From Desulfonatronum sp. (lineage in GTDB: Bacteria; Desulfobacterota; Desulfovibrionia; Desulfovibrionales; Desulfonatronaceae), in assembly GCA_011049455.1 (NCBI GenBank), contig DSBL01000145.1:1-50887 (forward strand): a stretch of DNA of 50,887 nt. The letters run 5' to 3'. The translations under genes and the position numbers were made by a program. The stretch's first letter is position 1. Each line of letters starts with the position of its first letter. Below the pieces are notes generated by a model that did no database searches, was not told the DNA's origin, and worked only from the letters and a program-made list of their open reading frames with translations. Below are positions 16,875-26,692 of this stretch, piece by piece.

Positions 16875-19800
16875 GGACTACCTCCTGCCATTGTTCAACG
16901 TCCCTCCAAAATTGCGGCCCAGGCAGGACTTGGTGATTGGGACCCAGTTCCAGTGTGCAACGCCCCTCGGGCAGGTTCAACAGCACATGCACCGGGGCCT
17001 GTCCGGGGTGTTTTTCCAGGACGTCCCGCAAGGCGCTGATCCTGTTCGGTGACACGGACTCGGCCGCAACGTGCAACCGCACCGGCACGAGACACTGACT
17101 GCATGCATCGCAAAGAGCGACCACGCTGAGCACCTCCAGCTTGAGTTGCGGCGGCCCGCTCTCTCCTCCGTTGTCCATCCGGCCTTCGTAATCGCTGACC
17201 TTGGCCCGCATCAGCAAAGGCGTATCTTCGACAAAGAGCTCCATGGCCTGGGCATAGACGTCTGGAAACACCGTGGCTTCGGCCATGCCCGTGAGGTCCT
17301 CCACCTGGCAAAAGGCCATTCTATCGCCCTTGCGTGTTTGGTGCAGCTTGATGCCGGTAATCAGAACCCCCAGGACCACCTCACTTTTGGCAGGCAACTC
17401 CAAGCACTCTTGGACAGACTTCAATCCCAATCTGTCTGCTTCCGGCTGATAGGGCCACAACGGATTGCTGCTCAAAAAAAAGCCCAACGCTTCTTTTTCG
17501 AAACGGGATTTATCCTCGTCGCTCCAATCCGGCAACGGCCCGTCCTTGCCCATTTCGGGCTCCACCATCAGCTCGGCCACCAGTTTATCCGCCCCGCCCT
17601 CGGCCGCGGCAAACAAGGACAGCTGGGACCGCTTGCGTTCCTTGGCCTTTTTCTGGGCCGCGGCCAGGATCTGATCCAGGCTCACGAGCATGGCCGCGCG
17701 GTTGGACTCCAGGCAGTCCATGGCCCCGCTTTTGATCAGATATTCCAAAACCCGTTTGGTGACCTTGCGCAGATTGACGCGCAGGCAAAGATCCAAAAGA
17801 CTCGTATAGGGCCCCTGGGCCCGTCCGGTCACGATCTCCCGGATGGCTTCCTCGCCGACGTTTTTCACCCCGGACAGGCCGAACCGGATTTTTTCGTCCT
17901 GCACGCTGAAGCTGTCCTGGCTGTTATTGATGTCCGGAGGAAGCACGTCGATACCCATGTCCCGGCAGTCGTTGCGATACTTGAGAATCTTGTCCGCGTT
18001 CTCCACTTCCGAACTGATCAGCGCGGCCATGAACTCCACGGGGTAGTGGGCCTTGAGAAAAGCGGTCTGATAGGAGATCAGGGCGTAGGCCGCACTGTGG
18101 GATTTATTGAATCCATAGCCCGCGAATTTTTCCATGAGATCAAAAATCTGCGCGGCCTTGGCCTCCGGGATACTGTTCTTGAGTGCGCCCCGCATGAACC
18201 GGGAGCGTTGCTGGGCCATGACTTGAGGATCCTTCTTGCCCATGGCCCGGCGCAGGATGTCCGCCTCCCCCAGGGAATACGTGGCCAATGTGGAGGCAAT
18301 CTTCATCACCTGTTCCTGGTACAGAATCACGCCGTAGGTGTCCCTGAGGATAGGCTCAAGTTGGGGCAGCTGGTATTCCACCCTGTTCTGCCCGTGCTTG
18401 CAGCGGATGAATGTGGTCACCATGCCGCTTTCCAGGGGGCCGGGACGGTACAGGGCCAAAAGGGCGATGACGTCCTCAAAGCAGGACGGCTTGAGGTCCA
18501 TTAGAACCCGGCGCATGCCGGAACTTTCCAGCTGAAATACGCCCTCCGTGCGGCCCTGGCACAACAGGCCGTAGGTCTCGGCGTCGTCCAGGGGCAGCAT
18601 GTCCATGTCCGGGACGGGCTTGCCGCCCTCGCGGATCAGGCTTAGGGCGTCATGGATCACGGTCAGGGTTTTCAACCCCAGAAAGTCGAACTTGATCAGC
18701 CCGACCTTTTCCACGCATTTCATGTCCCATTGGGTGACCACCTCGTCCTTCTTGCCCGAACACAGCGGCAGGTGCTCAACCATGGGCCGATCCGAGAGGA
18801 CCACCCCGGCGGCGTGGGTCGAGGCATGGCGTGCCAATCCTTCCAAGCGCAGGGAGATGCTGATCAATTTACCCACCGTGGGATCAGTCTCGGCCAGCAT
18901 CTTCAAATCCGGCTCCTGCTCCAGGGCCTTGGCAATGGTCATGTTCAGGGAACCAGGTACAAGCTTGGCGATCTTGTCCGTTTCCGCGGGTTTAAGCCCC
19001 AGGGCCCGGCCCACGTCCCGGACCACGGCCCTAGCCTTCATCCGGCCGAAGGTAATGATCTGAGCCACGTTGTCGGCCCCGTACTTTTCCGAGACGTAAC
19101 GCAGCACCTCCTCGCGGCGGTTGAAGCAAAAGTCCACGTCGATATCCGGAAGGCTGACCCGTTCGGCGTTCAGGAAACGCTCAAACAAAAGATTGTAGGG
19201 CAGAGGGTCCAGATCCGTGATGCGCAGGGCAAATGCCACAAGGCTGCCCGCGGCCGATCCCCGACCCGGCCCCACGGGGATGCCCTGGGACTTGGCCCAA
19301 TTGATGAAATCCTGGACGATCAAAAAATACCCGGCAAAGCCCTGGGAGCAAATTACGTCCAGCTCCGAGGCCATGCGCTGCTCATACGTTTCCCGGTCCG
19401 TCTCCAGGGGCATTCTAGCCAGTCGATCGGCCAGCCCTTCCCGGGCATGACCGCGCAGTTCCTGCTCCAGGGTCACTCCTTCGGGCAGACTGTAGGCCGG
19501 AAAATGAACCTTGCTGAAATCCAGTTCCACGTCGCAGGCTTGGGCGATTTCCGCGGTAGCTGCCAATGCCTGGGGGCAATGGGCAAAGGCCGCTTCCATC
19601 TCCTCCGGCGTCCGGTAATACAGTTCCCGAGTATTGAAACGCATCCGTTTCTGGTCGGACTCACGGGCATTTGTTTGAATGCACAACAAAATGTCATGCG
19701 CCTCGGCATCCTCGGCATTCAAGTAATGGCAATCATTGGTGGCCACCAACGGCAATTTGGCCGCTTCGGCCAACTCCAGCAGGCGTTCATTCAATGCGAG

Positions 19801-20349
19801 CTGTTCCGGCAAACCATTGGCCTGCATTTCCAAATAGAAACGGCCAGGAAAAATATCGGCGTAGAGTGTGGCGGTTTCCAGGCCTGCATCAAAACCTTCG
19901 TGCATCAGACGCTGGGGCACCTCGCCCTTGAGGCAGGCCGAAAGAGCGATCAGCCCCTGGCCATGCCGGGCCAGCAGTTCCTTATCCACGCGCGGCTTGT
20001 AGTGGAATCCCTCCAGATGCCCCAGGGAGACCAGCCGGATCAGGTTGCGGTAGCCGACGGCGTCCTTTGCCAAAAGAATCAGATGGTAACCGGCCTGGGA
20101 CGGGGAACGGGCGTCCCGGTCATGTCGGCTGCCCATGGCCACGTAGACCTCGCAGCCGATGATCGGCTTGAGTCCATAGTCCTTGGCTGATCTGTAGAAA
20201 TGGATCGCGCCGTAGAGATTGCCATGATCCGTGAGGGCCACGGCGCTCAGGCCGAAATCCTTGGCTTTGGCGCAGAGGTCTTTGATCCGGATGGCACCGT
20301 CCAGCAGGCTGTATTCGGTATGGCAGTGCAAATGGACGAAGTCTGGCAT
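16867..20349 (-). CDS. dnaE: DNA polymerase III alpha subunit DnaE
   Basis: The 1160-residue replicative polymerase. It opens with the PHP domain (FVHLHCHTEYSLLDGA). GRGSAAGSLVAFALRI and the palm motif LPDIDVDFCFNRREEV with catalytic Asp residues follow. GYGFNKSHSAAYALISYQTAFLKAHYP marks the finger/helix-hairpin region, and an OB-fold region sits near residues 985-1065 (VVLGVLITGIKLHQTRKG). The length is normal for DnaE1 and no DnaQ-like exonuclease insertion is seen. It heads a two-gene unit with queD. The upstream gap to the gap gene is 74 bases. Confidence 0.98.
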   Translation of the reverse strand: MPDFVHLHCHTEYSLLDGAIRIKDLCAKAKDFGLSAVALTDHGNLYGAIHFYRSAKDYGLKPIIGCEVYVAMGSRHDRDARSPSQAGYHLILLAKDAVGYRNLIRLVSLGHLEGFHYKPRVDKELLARHGQGLIALSACLKGEVPQRLMHEGFDAGLETATLYADIFPGRFYLEMQANGLPEQLALNERLLELAEAAKLPLVATNDCHYLNAEDAEAHDILLCIQTNARESDQKRMRFNTRELYYRTPEEMEAAFAHCPQALAATAEIAQACDVELDFSKVHFPAYSLPEGVTLEQELRGHAREGLADRLARMPLETDRETYEQRMASELDVICSQGFAGYFLIVQDFINWAKSQGIPVGPGRGSAAGSLVAFALRITDLDPLPYNLLFERFLNAERVSLPDIDVDFCFNRREEVLRYVSEKYGADNVAQIITFGRMKARAVVRDVGRALGLKPAETDKIAKLVPGSLNMTIAKALEQEPDLKMLAETDPTVGKLISISLRLEGLARHASTHAAGVVLSDRPMVEHLPLCSGKKDEVVTQWDMKCVEKVGLIKFDFLGLKTLTVIHDALSLIREGGKPVPDMDMLPLDDAETYGLLCQGRTEGVFQLESSGMRRVLMDLKPSCFEDVIALLALYRPGPLESGMVTTFIRCKHGQNRVEYQLPQLEPILRDTYGVILYQEQVMKIASTLATYSLGEADILRRAMGKKDPQVMAQQRSRFMRGALKNSIPEAKAAQIFDLMEKFAGYGFNKSHSAAYALISYQTAFLKAHYPVEFMAALISSEVENADKILKYRNDCRDMGIDVLPPDINNSQDSFSVQDEKIRFGLSGVKNVGEEAIREIVTGRAQGPYTSLLDLCLRVNLRKVTKRVLEYLIKSGAMDCLESNRAAMLVSLDQILAAAQKKAKERKRSQLSLFAAAEGGADKLVAELMVEPEMGKDGPLPDWSDEDKSRFEKEALGFFLSSNPLWPYQPEADRLGLKSVQECLELPAKSEVVLGVLITGIKLHQTRKGDRMAFCQVEDLTGMAEATVFPDVYAQAMELFVEDTPLLMRAKVSDYEGRMDNGGESGPPQLKLEVLSVVALCDACSQCLVPVRLHVAAESVSPNRISALRDVLEKHPGQAPVHVLLNLPEGRCTLELGPNHQVLPGPQFWRDVEQWQEVVRG

Positions 20350-20423
20350 GGAGGATGCGGAAGTTCCGGTGGTTCAGGGTTTAAAGACTTCTGAAGTGCG
20401 CGGTTCCCCGCGCACTGGGGCCA

Positions 20424-21428
<1,005 letters not shown>

Positions 21429-21730
21429 GAGTTCATCCTCCTTAGAAAATTATAAAAAATCTCGTATTAACCGAGAATAAAATATGCCTACAGGATGCAG
21501 CCGGTCTGCTGCATCATTCTGCGGGGGCTGAGCCCCAACCAACCTTGGCGCTTCTTAAGAAGACTATTTAAAAATCCTTTCTTCAGCAGGCCGTCTCAAA
21601 AATCCCAAACGCGGAGTAATCCGGCAACAACTTGCGCCCGAAATGGGCTGAACGTATTTCAACATGAAGATACAAGCAAATACCGGAGCAACGATGCAGC
21701 AATTGGGATAGTTACAACGGTCTATCAGGG
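21429..21730. other. Intergenic region between fba and gap
   Basis: No gene is supported. Besides the gap promoter it holds three hairpin-prone motifs: GATGCAGC-N6-GCTGCATC near 21497-21518, GGGGC-TGA-GCCCC near 21523-21535 and the palindrome CTTCTTAAGAAG near 21552. None is followed by a T-run on the minus strand, so no intrinsic terminator for fba is claimed. Confidence 0.5.
21449..21476 (-). promoter_or_regulatory. Candidate gap promoter with inverted repeat
   Basis: On the minus strand, TCTCG-N7-CGAGA (21476-21460) is followed by six T and overlaps TATAAT (21454-21449), a perfect -10 hexamer about 20 bases before the gap ATG. The repeat sits in the spacer just upstream of the -10. It could be an operator; as a terminator the 5-bp stem would be weak. 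The -35 match is poor. Confidence 0.4.
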
Positions 21731-22654
21731 TTACGCCTTGCCGGAGCAGCCCAGGACGTTGCGCATCTTGTGCCGGACCAGTCCTGCGATGGCCTCCCGC
21801 GCCGGCTTGAGGTAGGTACGCGGATCAAATGCTTCCGGATTCTCGGCAAAGCATTTGCGGATCGTGGCGGTCATGGCCAGCCGCAGGTCCGTATCGATGT
21901 TGATCTTGCAGACCCCTAGCGTGGCGGCCCGGCGCAACATGTCCTCGGGCACGCCCCTGGCGCCGCCTATTTTCCCGCCGTACTGGTTGGCCATGGCCAC
22001 GAATTCCGGGAGCACTGAAGACGCGCCATGCAGCACCAAGGGATAGTTGGGCATCAGGGCGCTGATTTTTTCCAAGCGCTCAAAATCCAGGCGAGGTTCT
22101 CCCTTGAATTTGTAAGCGCCGTGGCTGGTGCCAATGGCGATGGCCAGGGAGTCGCAGCCGGTGCGCTGCACGAATTCCACGGCCTGGTCCGGATCAGTGT
22201 ATACGTTTTCCGCAGAGCTGACTTCGTCCTCCACGCCTGCCAGACGCCCCAGTTCAGCCTCAACAAACACGCCGCGCCCATGGGCGTATTCCACGACCTG
22301 TTTGGTAAGCGCTATGTTTTCCTCATACGGCAGGTGGGACCCGTCGATCATCACGGAAGTAAATCCACCGTCAATGACCGCCTTGCAGATCTCAAAATCC
22401 TGGCCGTGATCCAGATGCAGGACCACCGGCAGGTCCGTGTCCGATACAGCGGCCTCCATCAATTTGAGGATGTAGGTCTGACCGGCGTATTTGCGCGCAC
22501 CGGCGGACACCTGGAGGATCAGGGGGGAACGCTCTTCTTTTGCCGCGGACATTATCCCCTGGACAATTTCCATGTTGTTGACATTGAACGCACCCACAGC
22601 GAATCCTTCGGCGTAGGCCCTGGTAAACATGGCTTGAGGCGAGGTCAAAGGCAT
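21731..22654 (-). CDS. fba: Class II fructose-1,6-bisphosphate aldolase
   Basis: A 307-residue zinc enzyme of glycolysis/gluconeogenesis. VVLHLDHGQDFE carries the catalytic Asp and the first zinc His, VMIDGSHLPYEENI and VEAELGRLAGVED supply further ligands, and LVLHGASSVLPEFV and KINIDTDLRLAMT bind the substrate phosphates. The ATG at 22654 has GGAGG 6 bases upstream; a longer open frame upstream is rejected for this reason and for lack of similarity. The gene stands alone, with a 400-base upstream region that contains an 18-bp perfect palindrome. Confidence 0.97.
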   Translation of the reverse strand: MPLTSPQAMFTRAYAEGFAVGAFNVNNMEIVQGIMSAAKEERSPLILQVSAGARKYAGQTYILKLMEAAVSDTDLPVVLHLDHGQDFEICKAVIDGGFTSVMIDGSHLPYEENIALTKQVVEYAHGRGVFVEAELGRLAGVEDEVSSAENVYTDPDQAVEFVQRTGCDSLAIAIGTSHGAYKFKGEPRLDFERLEKISALMPNYPLVLHGASSVLPEFVAMANQYGGKIGGARGVPEDMLRRAATLGVCKINIDTDLRLAMTATIRKCFAENPEAFDPRTYLKPAREAIAGLVRHKMRNVLGCSGKA

Positions 22655-22721
22655 GGTTTCCTCCTTCTTGAAAAGAATAGGGATGATATATGTGTTGCAG
22701 GCGGCGGACATTCTCAGCCGA

Positions 22722-22739
22722 CCAGCGGATATCCGCTGG
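22722..22739. promoter_or_regulatory. 18-bp perfect palindrome upstream of fba
   Basis: CCAGCGGATATCCGCTGG lies 68 bases upstream of the fba start codon. It is a perfect dyad with no spacer, as expected for a dimeric repressor operator. It is within promoter distance of fba on the minus strand. No neighbouring regulator gene points to an owner. Confidence 0.55.
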
Positions 22740-22948
22740 CGAAAAGCATAACCGATCTTTGGAAATAATGCACCCCTGCCGGACAGACATGATCGGGGCC
22801 AAAGTGATCCGTGATGTCCGCGAATAGGGCGTTCAATTCTGCCGTTATCCTGCGAGACAACTCTTGCCCCTGCCGGCACAAAAGCCCAACAGCCTGTTTT
22901 TATAAGAAAAAATATTATTCTTTGGATTCAGCCGGCCTTGAATTATGG

Positions 22949-23002
22949 ATTTTAAACAGATATGTTTAAAATTTCTCATTGTGTATAAAGTTGAACTATA
23001 AT
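22949..23002 (+). promoter_or_regulatory. Promoter and 10-bp inverted repeat upstream of the methyltransferase-nikR-folE2 operon
   Basis: ATTTTAAACA (22949-22958), four bases, then TGTTTAAAAT (22963-22972) is a perfect inverted repeat. It is followed at once by a weak -35 (TTCTCA, 22973-22978) and, 18 bases on, a perfect TATAAT (22997-23002). The first gene starts 60 bases downstream. The repeat abuts the -35, a classical operator or activator position. NikR, encoded in the operon, is one candidate, but the known NikR operator of E. coli has a different sequence and spacing. Confidence 0.6.
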
Positions 23003-23061
23003 GCTTTTCCACGCAAGCGCGCTGGCTCCATGCATGGCTGAATGATGAGGTCCCGGTTGGA

Positions 23062-23703
23062 ATGCAAATGATGGTTGTGAATGTTCATCAGCGGCAGTGG
23101 AAGGTGCATCGGCCGGGCAACCTGGAAGAGCTTTGGGAAAAACTGGGAAAGGACGATTTCGGCCCTGACGAGAGAATTCCTTATTGGGTTGACCTGTGGC
23201 CCTCGAGCAATGCTTTGGTTGAATGGTTGGAACTGAACCAGGGCCAACTCAAGGGGGCGGTTTGTTTGGATGTGGGTTGCGGCTTGGGTTTAAGCGCCTG
23301 TGTGGCATCCTCGCGAGGGGCACGGGTCATTGGGCTGGATTACATGGCCGAAGCGTTGCGCTTCGCAGGAATAAACGCCAGGGCCAACGCGGTTGCCTCT
23401 CCGCTCTGGGTGCAGATGGATTGGCGGTTCCCGGCCATCAAAGCACAAAGCTTTGATCTGATATGGGGAGCGGATATTTTTTATGAAAGCCGGTTCGCCA
23501 AACCGCTGATCGCACTCTTCAACCGGGCTTTGGCGCCAGGGGGGCGGATCTGGCTGGCCGAACCGAAGCGCAGTGTTTCCTCGCTGGCCTGGGACATGTT
23601 ACGCGCGCATGGCTGGACCCTGCGTCCAGCCATGCGCCAAGCGGTGCAGACCGAAGGCTACTACGTGGACATAACCATTTGGGAAGCTGAAAAAAAGGAG
23701 TAA
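23062..23703 (+). CDS. Class I SAM-dependent methyltransferase
   Basis: A 213-residue protein. The SAM-binding motif I is CLDVGCGLGLSA (about residues 68-79), motif II has VIGLDYMAEAL, and FDLIWGADIFYE and LAPGGRIWLAEPKRS are the later conserved strands. The N-terminal PYWVDLWPSS block and overall layout resemble Methyltransf_16/Nnt1-type protein lysine methyltransferases, but the substrate cannot be read from sequence. It is the first gene of an operon with nikR (3 bases apart) and folE2. An alternative ATG lies two codons downstream. Confidence 0.85.
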   Translation: MQMMVVNVHQRQWKVHRPGNLEELWEKLGKDDFGPDERIPYWVDLWPSSNALVEWLELNQGQLKGAVCLDVGCGLGLSACVASSRGARVIGLDYMAEALRFAGINARANAVASPLWVQMDWRFPAIKAQSFDLIWGADIFYESRFAKPLIALFNRALAPGGRIWLAEPKRSVSSLAWDMLRAHGWTLRPAMRQAVQTEGYYVDITIWEAEKKE

Positions 23704-23706
23704 CCC

Positions 23707-24126
23707 ATGGGCAAGACGATTCGCTTCGGCGTTTCCCTGGATTCCGATTTGCTGGAAAAATTTGACGCCCTATGTGATGAACGGTCCTACCAAACCCGCT
23801 CCGAAGCCATTCGCGACCTGATCCGAAACATGCTTATCCAGAAGGAATGGGAAAATGTGCAAGGAGAGACCGCAGGCACCCTGAGCATGGTTTTCGACCA
23901 TCATCAGAGTGATTTGGCTCAAAAACTGACGGAATTACAGCACGACTACCTGGATATCATCGTGGCCTCTTTGCATGTGCATCTGGATCACAACAATTGC
24001 ATGGAAATTCTTGTGTTGCGCGGTATTGGCGAAAGGCTGCGCGATTTAGGTCAAAAACTGACCTCAACCAAGGGCGTGAAGCACGGTAAGCTGACATTGA
24101 CCACCACGGGCAAAAACCTGAAATGA
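23707..24126 (+). CDS. nikR: Nickel-responsive regulator NikR
   Basis: A 139-residue ribbon-helix-helix/ACT regulator. The N-terminal RHH part is [18 protein letters not shown] with SEAIRDLIR. All four high-affinity nickel ligands seem to be kept: His79 (LQHDY), His90 and His92 (LHVHLDH) and Cys98 (NNCMEI), matching His76, His87, His89 and Cys95 of the E. coli protein. NikR normally represses nickel uptake genes. None is present here; the gene lies between a methyltransferase and folE2, whose start overlaps the nikR stop (ATGA). Confidence 0.94.
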   Translation: MGKTIRFGVSLDSDLLEKFDALCDERSYQTRSEAIRDLIRNMLIQKEWENVQGETAGTLSMVFDHHQSDLAQKLTELQHDYLDIIVASLHVHLDHNNCMEILVLRGIGERLRDLGQKLTSTKGVKHGKLTLTTTGKNLK

Positions 24127-24980
24127 AACCTTGGTGCGTCTTGCGTGATGTTCAAAAAACGCCGGCCTCCGTACCCGTGGACATCGACAGGGTCGGGGTG
24201 CGGCACTTGCGCTTTCCTCTGGTTGTCCGGGAACGCGGTCAAGGGCGGCAAAATACCGTGGCCAAAGTGGAGATGGGCGTGGATCTGCCGGCCTGCTTCA
24301 AGGGCACGCACATGAGCCGGTTCGTGGAAACACTGCGGGATTGGTCCGGCATTTTGGATTATTACAGCCTGAAACATCTGCTGTCTGACATCAAGAACCG
24401 ACTGGAGGCACAAAAAGCCTGGATCAGCTTTCAATTCCCTTTTTTTCTGGAGCATGCCTCCCCGTCCACCGGCAGTTCGGCCCGGATGGATTATCAATGC
24501 CAGGTTTCCGGAGAGTATGCCGGGCGTGACCTGCTGTTCCACCTGGCTGTCGAAGTGCCGGTGATGACGGTCTGTCCATGTTCCTTGGCCATCTGCGAAC
24601 AGGGAGCCCACAGCCAGCGGGCCATGGTCCGGATCGCCACCCGGAACAAAGGCCTGATCTGGCTGGAGGACCTGATTGAACTGGCCCAAGATGCGGGCTC
24701 ATCCCCGGTCTATGCGCTGTTGAAACGCGAGGATGAAAAAAAAGTAATCGAGCAGGCCTTCGGCAAACCCTGTTTTGTGGAGGATGTGGTCCGCAACGTA
24801 AGCAGCGGCCTCGGCAGGCTGCCCCAAGTGCTCTGGTGCCACGTGGAAGTTGAAAGCCAGGAATCCATTCACAATCACAGCGCATACGCATGCATTGAAC
24901 GAACCATTGTTCAAGATCCCGACACAACAAGCCAAACCTGGGATCCAGGCTTGAACAAGCAGCAAAAGGGGACGCCGTGA
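24123..24980 (+). CDS. folE2: GTP cyclohydrolase IB (FolE2)
   Basis: A 285-residue enzyme turning GTP into dihydroneopterin triphosphate, the first step of tetrahydrofolate and queuosine synthesis. The metal site residues are in [17 protein letters not shown] (Cys151/Cys153 region and His163). [10 protein letters not shown] and HNHSAYA are further family blocks. FolE2 is the non-FolE type and can work with several metals. In many bacteria it is controlled by zinc; here it is translationally coupled to nikR, which is unusual. No folE was seen in the window, so its product may feed QueD as well as folate. Confidence 0.95.
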   Translation: MKPWCVLRDVQKTPASVPVDIDRVGVRHLRFPLVVRERGQGRQNTVAKVEMGVDLPACFKGTHMSRFVETLRDWSGILDYYSLKHLLSDIKNRLEAQKAWISFQFPFFLEHASPSTGSSARMDYQCQVSGEYAGRDLLFHLAVEVPVMTVCPCSLAICEQGAHSQRAMVRIATRNKGLIWLEDLIELAQDAGSSPVYALLKREDEKKVIEQAFGKPCFVEDVVRNVSSGLGRLPQVLWCHVEVESQESIHNHSAYACIERTIVQDPDTTSQTWDPGLNKQQKGTP

Positions 24981-24986
24981 AATATT

Positions 24987-25012
24987 TACGCAACATCGTA
25001 AGACGTTGCGTA
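24987..25012. repeat. Hairpin just after folE2
   Basis: TACGCAAC (24987-24994) and GTTGCGTA (25005-25012) form a perfect 8-bp stem with a 10-base loop, 6 bases after the folE2 stop. No T-run follows, so a Rho-independent terminator is not clear. The remainder of 24981-25268 shows no gene with a ribosome site and family similarity. Confidence 0.5.
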
Positions 25013-25268
25013 TGTGGGTGACAGGACCTTCCCCGACGATCGTGAGATCATCGAGAGGCAAGGGGAAACCGCGCTTTTCCGTTGGCCGAAACGTCATAAA
25101 TGCAGGAAGGATTTACGGCGCCATGCATGGAAGCGGAGTCCGCCTTGGCGCGACAACCAAGCTTTTGCTCCAAGGGTATGCATCGATTTATGGCCGACAA
25201 AACACCCAGCCGCGGCTGTCTGACCTTCTGCCCTTGAACAGACGACGGCTTTTTCCAAAGGAGGCGTC

Positions 25269-25649
25269 ATGACCGTCAGCCCCAATGTCCAGGCCCTGCA
25301 GGCGTTTTCCTTGTCCCGTCAGATCGGCGCCAACAATGTCGCCAACCTGAACACGCCGGAATTCAAAGCCTCTGGCATGACCCTTGAGACCGGTCCACGA
25401 GGGCTTGGAGTCCGTCCGGGAAGCATTGATCAGGACACCCGGCCCGGCCCCCTGGAGCCTGCCATGAAAGGCGTCCAGGATAAGCAGGGACGGCTGGAAA
25501 CTGTTTGGGGCGTCCACGAAGGCAGCAATACCGACTTGGTCAGGGAAATGGGTTCTTCCATTCAGGATGAGCGAGCGTTCCAGGCCAATGTCGCCGCGAT
25601 CCGAACCTGGGATAAAATGGTCGGCCATCTGCTGGATTTGCGTGTGTGA
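25269..25649 (+). CDS. Short flagellar rod/hook-like protein (FlgC/FlgG-like termini)
   Basis: A 126-residue protein preceded by AAAGGAGG at good spacing. The N-terminal block LSRQIGANNVANLNTPEFKAS is the ANNxANxxTPxF signature of flagellar rod/hook proteins. The C-terminal block NTDLVREMGSSIQDERAFQANVAAIRTWDKM corresponds to the family's C-terminal coiled-coil segment (its middle runs VxEMxxxIxxxRAFxAN). The length is near that of FlgC (about 135-150), but no flgB or fliE is adjacent, so it may be a solitary rod-like paralogue. The stop overlaps the GTG start of the rhomboid gene. Confidence 0.75.
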   Translation: MTVSPNVQALQAFSLSRQIGANNVANLNTPEFKASGMTLETGPRGLGVRPGSIDQDTRPGPLEPAMKGVQDKQGRLETVWGVHEGSNTDLVREMGSSIQDERAFQANVAAIRTWDKMVGHLLDLRV

Positions 25650-26620
25650 GTGACTTCACAAACTACGAGCACCAGGCGGACGGAAAGCGCCGGCCTCATC
25701 CTTGGGAAGAGGGCGGCTTCCAAAAGCAATTCCGTGTTCTCGGCGAAAACCTTTCCTGGGAAGAGGCCGATGCGTATGCCCTGGTCTTGGCGGCTGTCAG
25801 CATCGAGTATCGCTTCCGCAGATCAGGCTGGGGATGGAGTCTGGAGGTTCCCGCAGCAATGGGTGACCGGGCCTGGACCGAGATACGGCGCTTCCAGGAC
25901 GAAAATCCGCCCGCCCAAGAAATCCATGAACCCTTGGCAACGGCTTCGTCGAGCATATCCGGGATGGTGACCGCCCTAATGCTGCTTTCCTTTCACCTGG
26001 CCACCACTCGCCATGGGGTACATGAAGGGTTCATCCTTCAGGGAGGGGCCAGCGCGGAACAGATTCTCCAAGGGGAATACTGGCGCACCGTCACAGCACT
26101 GACCCTGCACGGGGACGCCAAACACTTGGCCGGGAACATGCTGGCCATTGCGGTTTTTGGAACCCTGCTCTGCAAGCGCATCGGATACGGCGCCGCCTGG
26201 TTGTTGATCCTGCTCGCCGGCGCAGGCGGGAACATGCTTAACGCTTTGCTTCATCAGAGCCAGCACCTCTCCATCGGCGCATCAACAGCGGTTTTCGGAG
26301 CTGTCGGTCTTTTGGGCGGGGTCAAGATCCATCACGGTGTAAACGCTGCGCGGTCAAAGAAGGCCTTGTTCAGACGAGACGGCATCAGGGCTTGGCTCCT
26401 GCCTCTGGGCGCGGCATTGGGGCTTTTGGCCATGCTCGGCAGCGACGTCCAGACTGACGTGGGCGCCCATTTGTTCGGCTGTCTATGCGGTTTGATACTG
26501 GGGTCTTTGTATGCGTTTCGCTTCTCCCGCTTAGTGGATGAAGGTCCTCAATTGCTGCTTTTACTTGCATCCCTGGCCTTGCTTGCCGGATGCTGGTGGC
26601 GTGTCGGAGTGCTCTTTTAG
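25646..26620 (+). CDS. Rhomboid-family intramembrane serine protease
   Basis: A 324-residue protein starting GTG in overlap with the preceding stop. A soluble N-terminal domain (1-100) leads to a rhomboid core with about six membrane helices. Features are EYWRTVTALTLHGDAKHLAGNM (WR motif and His/Asn), the catalytic Ser213 in SIGASTAVFG, and the catalytic His275 in DVGAHLFG. It should cleave membrane proteins within the bilayer. The substrate is unknown. Coupling to a rod-like gene is odd and may only reflect expression. Confidence 0.92.
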   Translation: MSDFTNYEHQADGKRRPHPWEEGGFQKQFRVLGENLSWEEADAYALVLAAVSIEYRFRRSGWGWSLEVPAAMGDRAWTEIRRFQDENPPAQEIHEPLATASSSISGMVTALMLLSFHLATTRHGVHEGFILQGGASAEQILQGEYWRTVTALTLHGDAKHLAGNMLAIAVFGTLLCKRIGYGAAWLLILLAGAGGNMLNALLHQSQHLSIGASTAVFGAVGLLGGVKIHHGVNAARSKKALFRRDGIRAWLLPLGAALGLLAMLGSDVQTDVGAHLFGCLCGLILGSLYAFRFSRLVDEGPQLLLLLASLALLAGCWWRVGVLF

Positions 26621-26692
26621 GCAGAAAGAGCACGCCGCTGTTTTCATCAACTCTGACCCGAGCTCTGCCGGCTCGAAGCAAGGAGCCTTCCC

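Larger units (their letters stand above)
22655..23061. other. Divergent intergenic region, fba / methyltransferase
   Basis: About 400 bases without a gene between two divergently transcribed units. It contains the fba palindrome near 22.73 kb and the methyltransferase-nikR-folE2 promoter with its inverted repeat near 22.95-23.0 kb. The middle (22745-22940) shows nothing beyond an AT-rich stretch around 22900. Confidence 0.6.

Noticed and set aside
17071-20190. Two long plus-strand frames (477 and 512 codons) opposite dnaE
   Set aside because: Antisense shadows of dnaE; low-complexity Gln/His/Gly-rich translations typical of such frames.
21580-21600. Possible IS end (GGCCGTCTCAAAA) between fba and gap
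   Set aside because: A single short motif with no partner repeat and no transposase nearby.
25006-25272. 88-codon frame before the rod-like gene
   Set aside because: No ribosome site, no similarity, and overlaps the good start region of the next gene.
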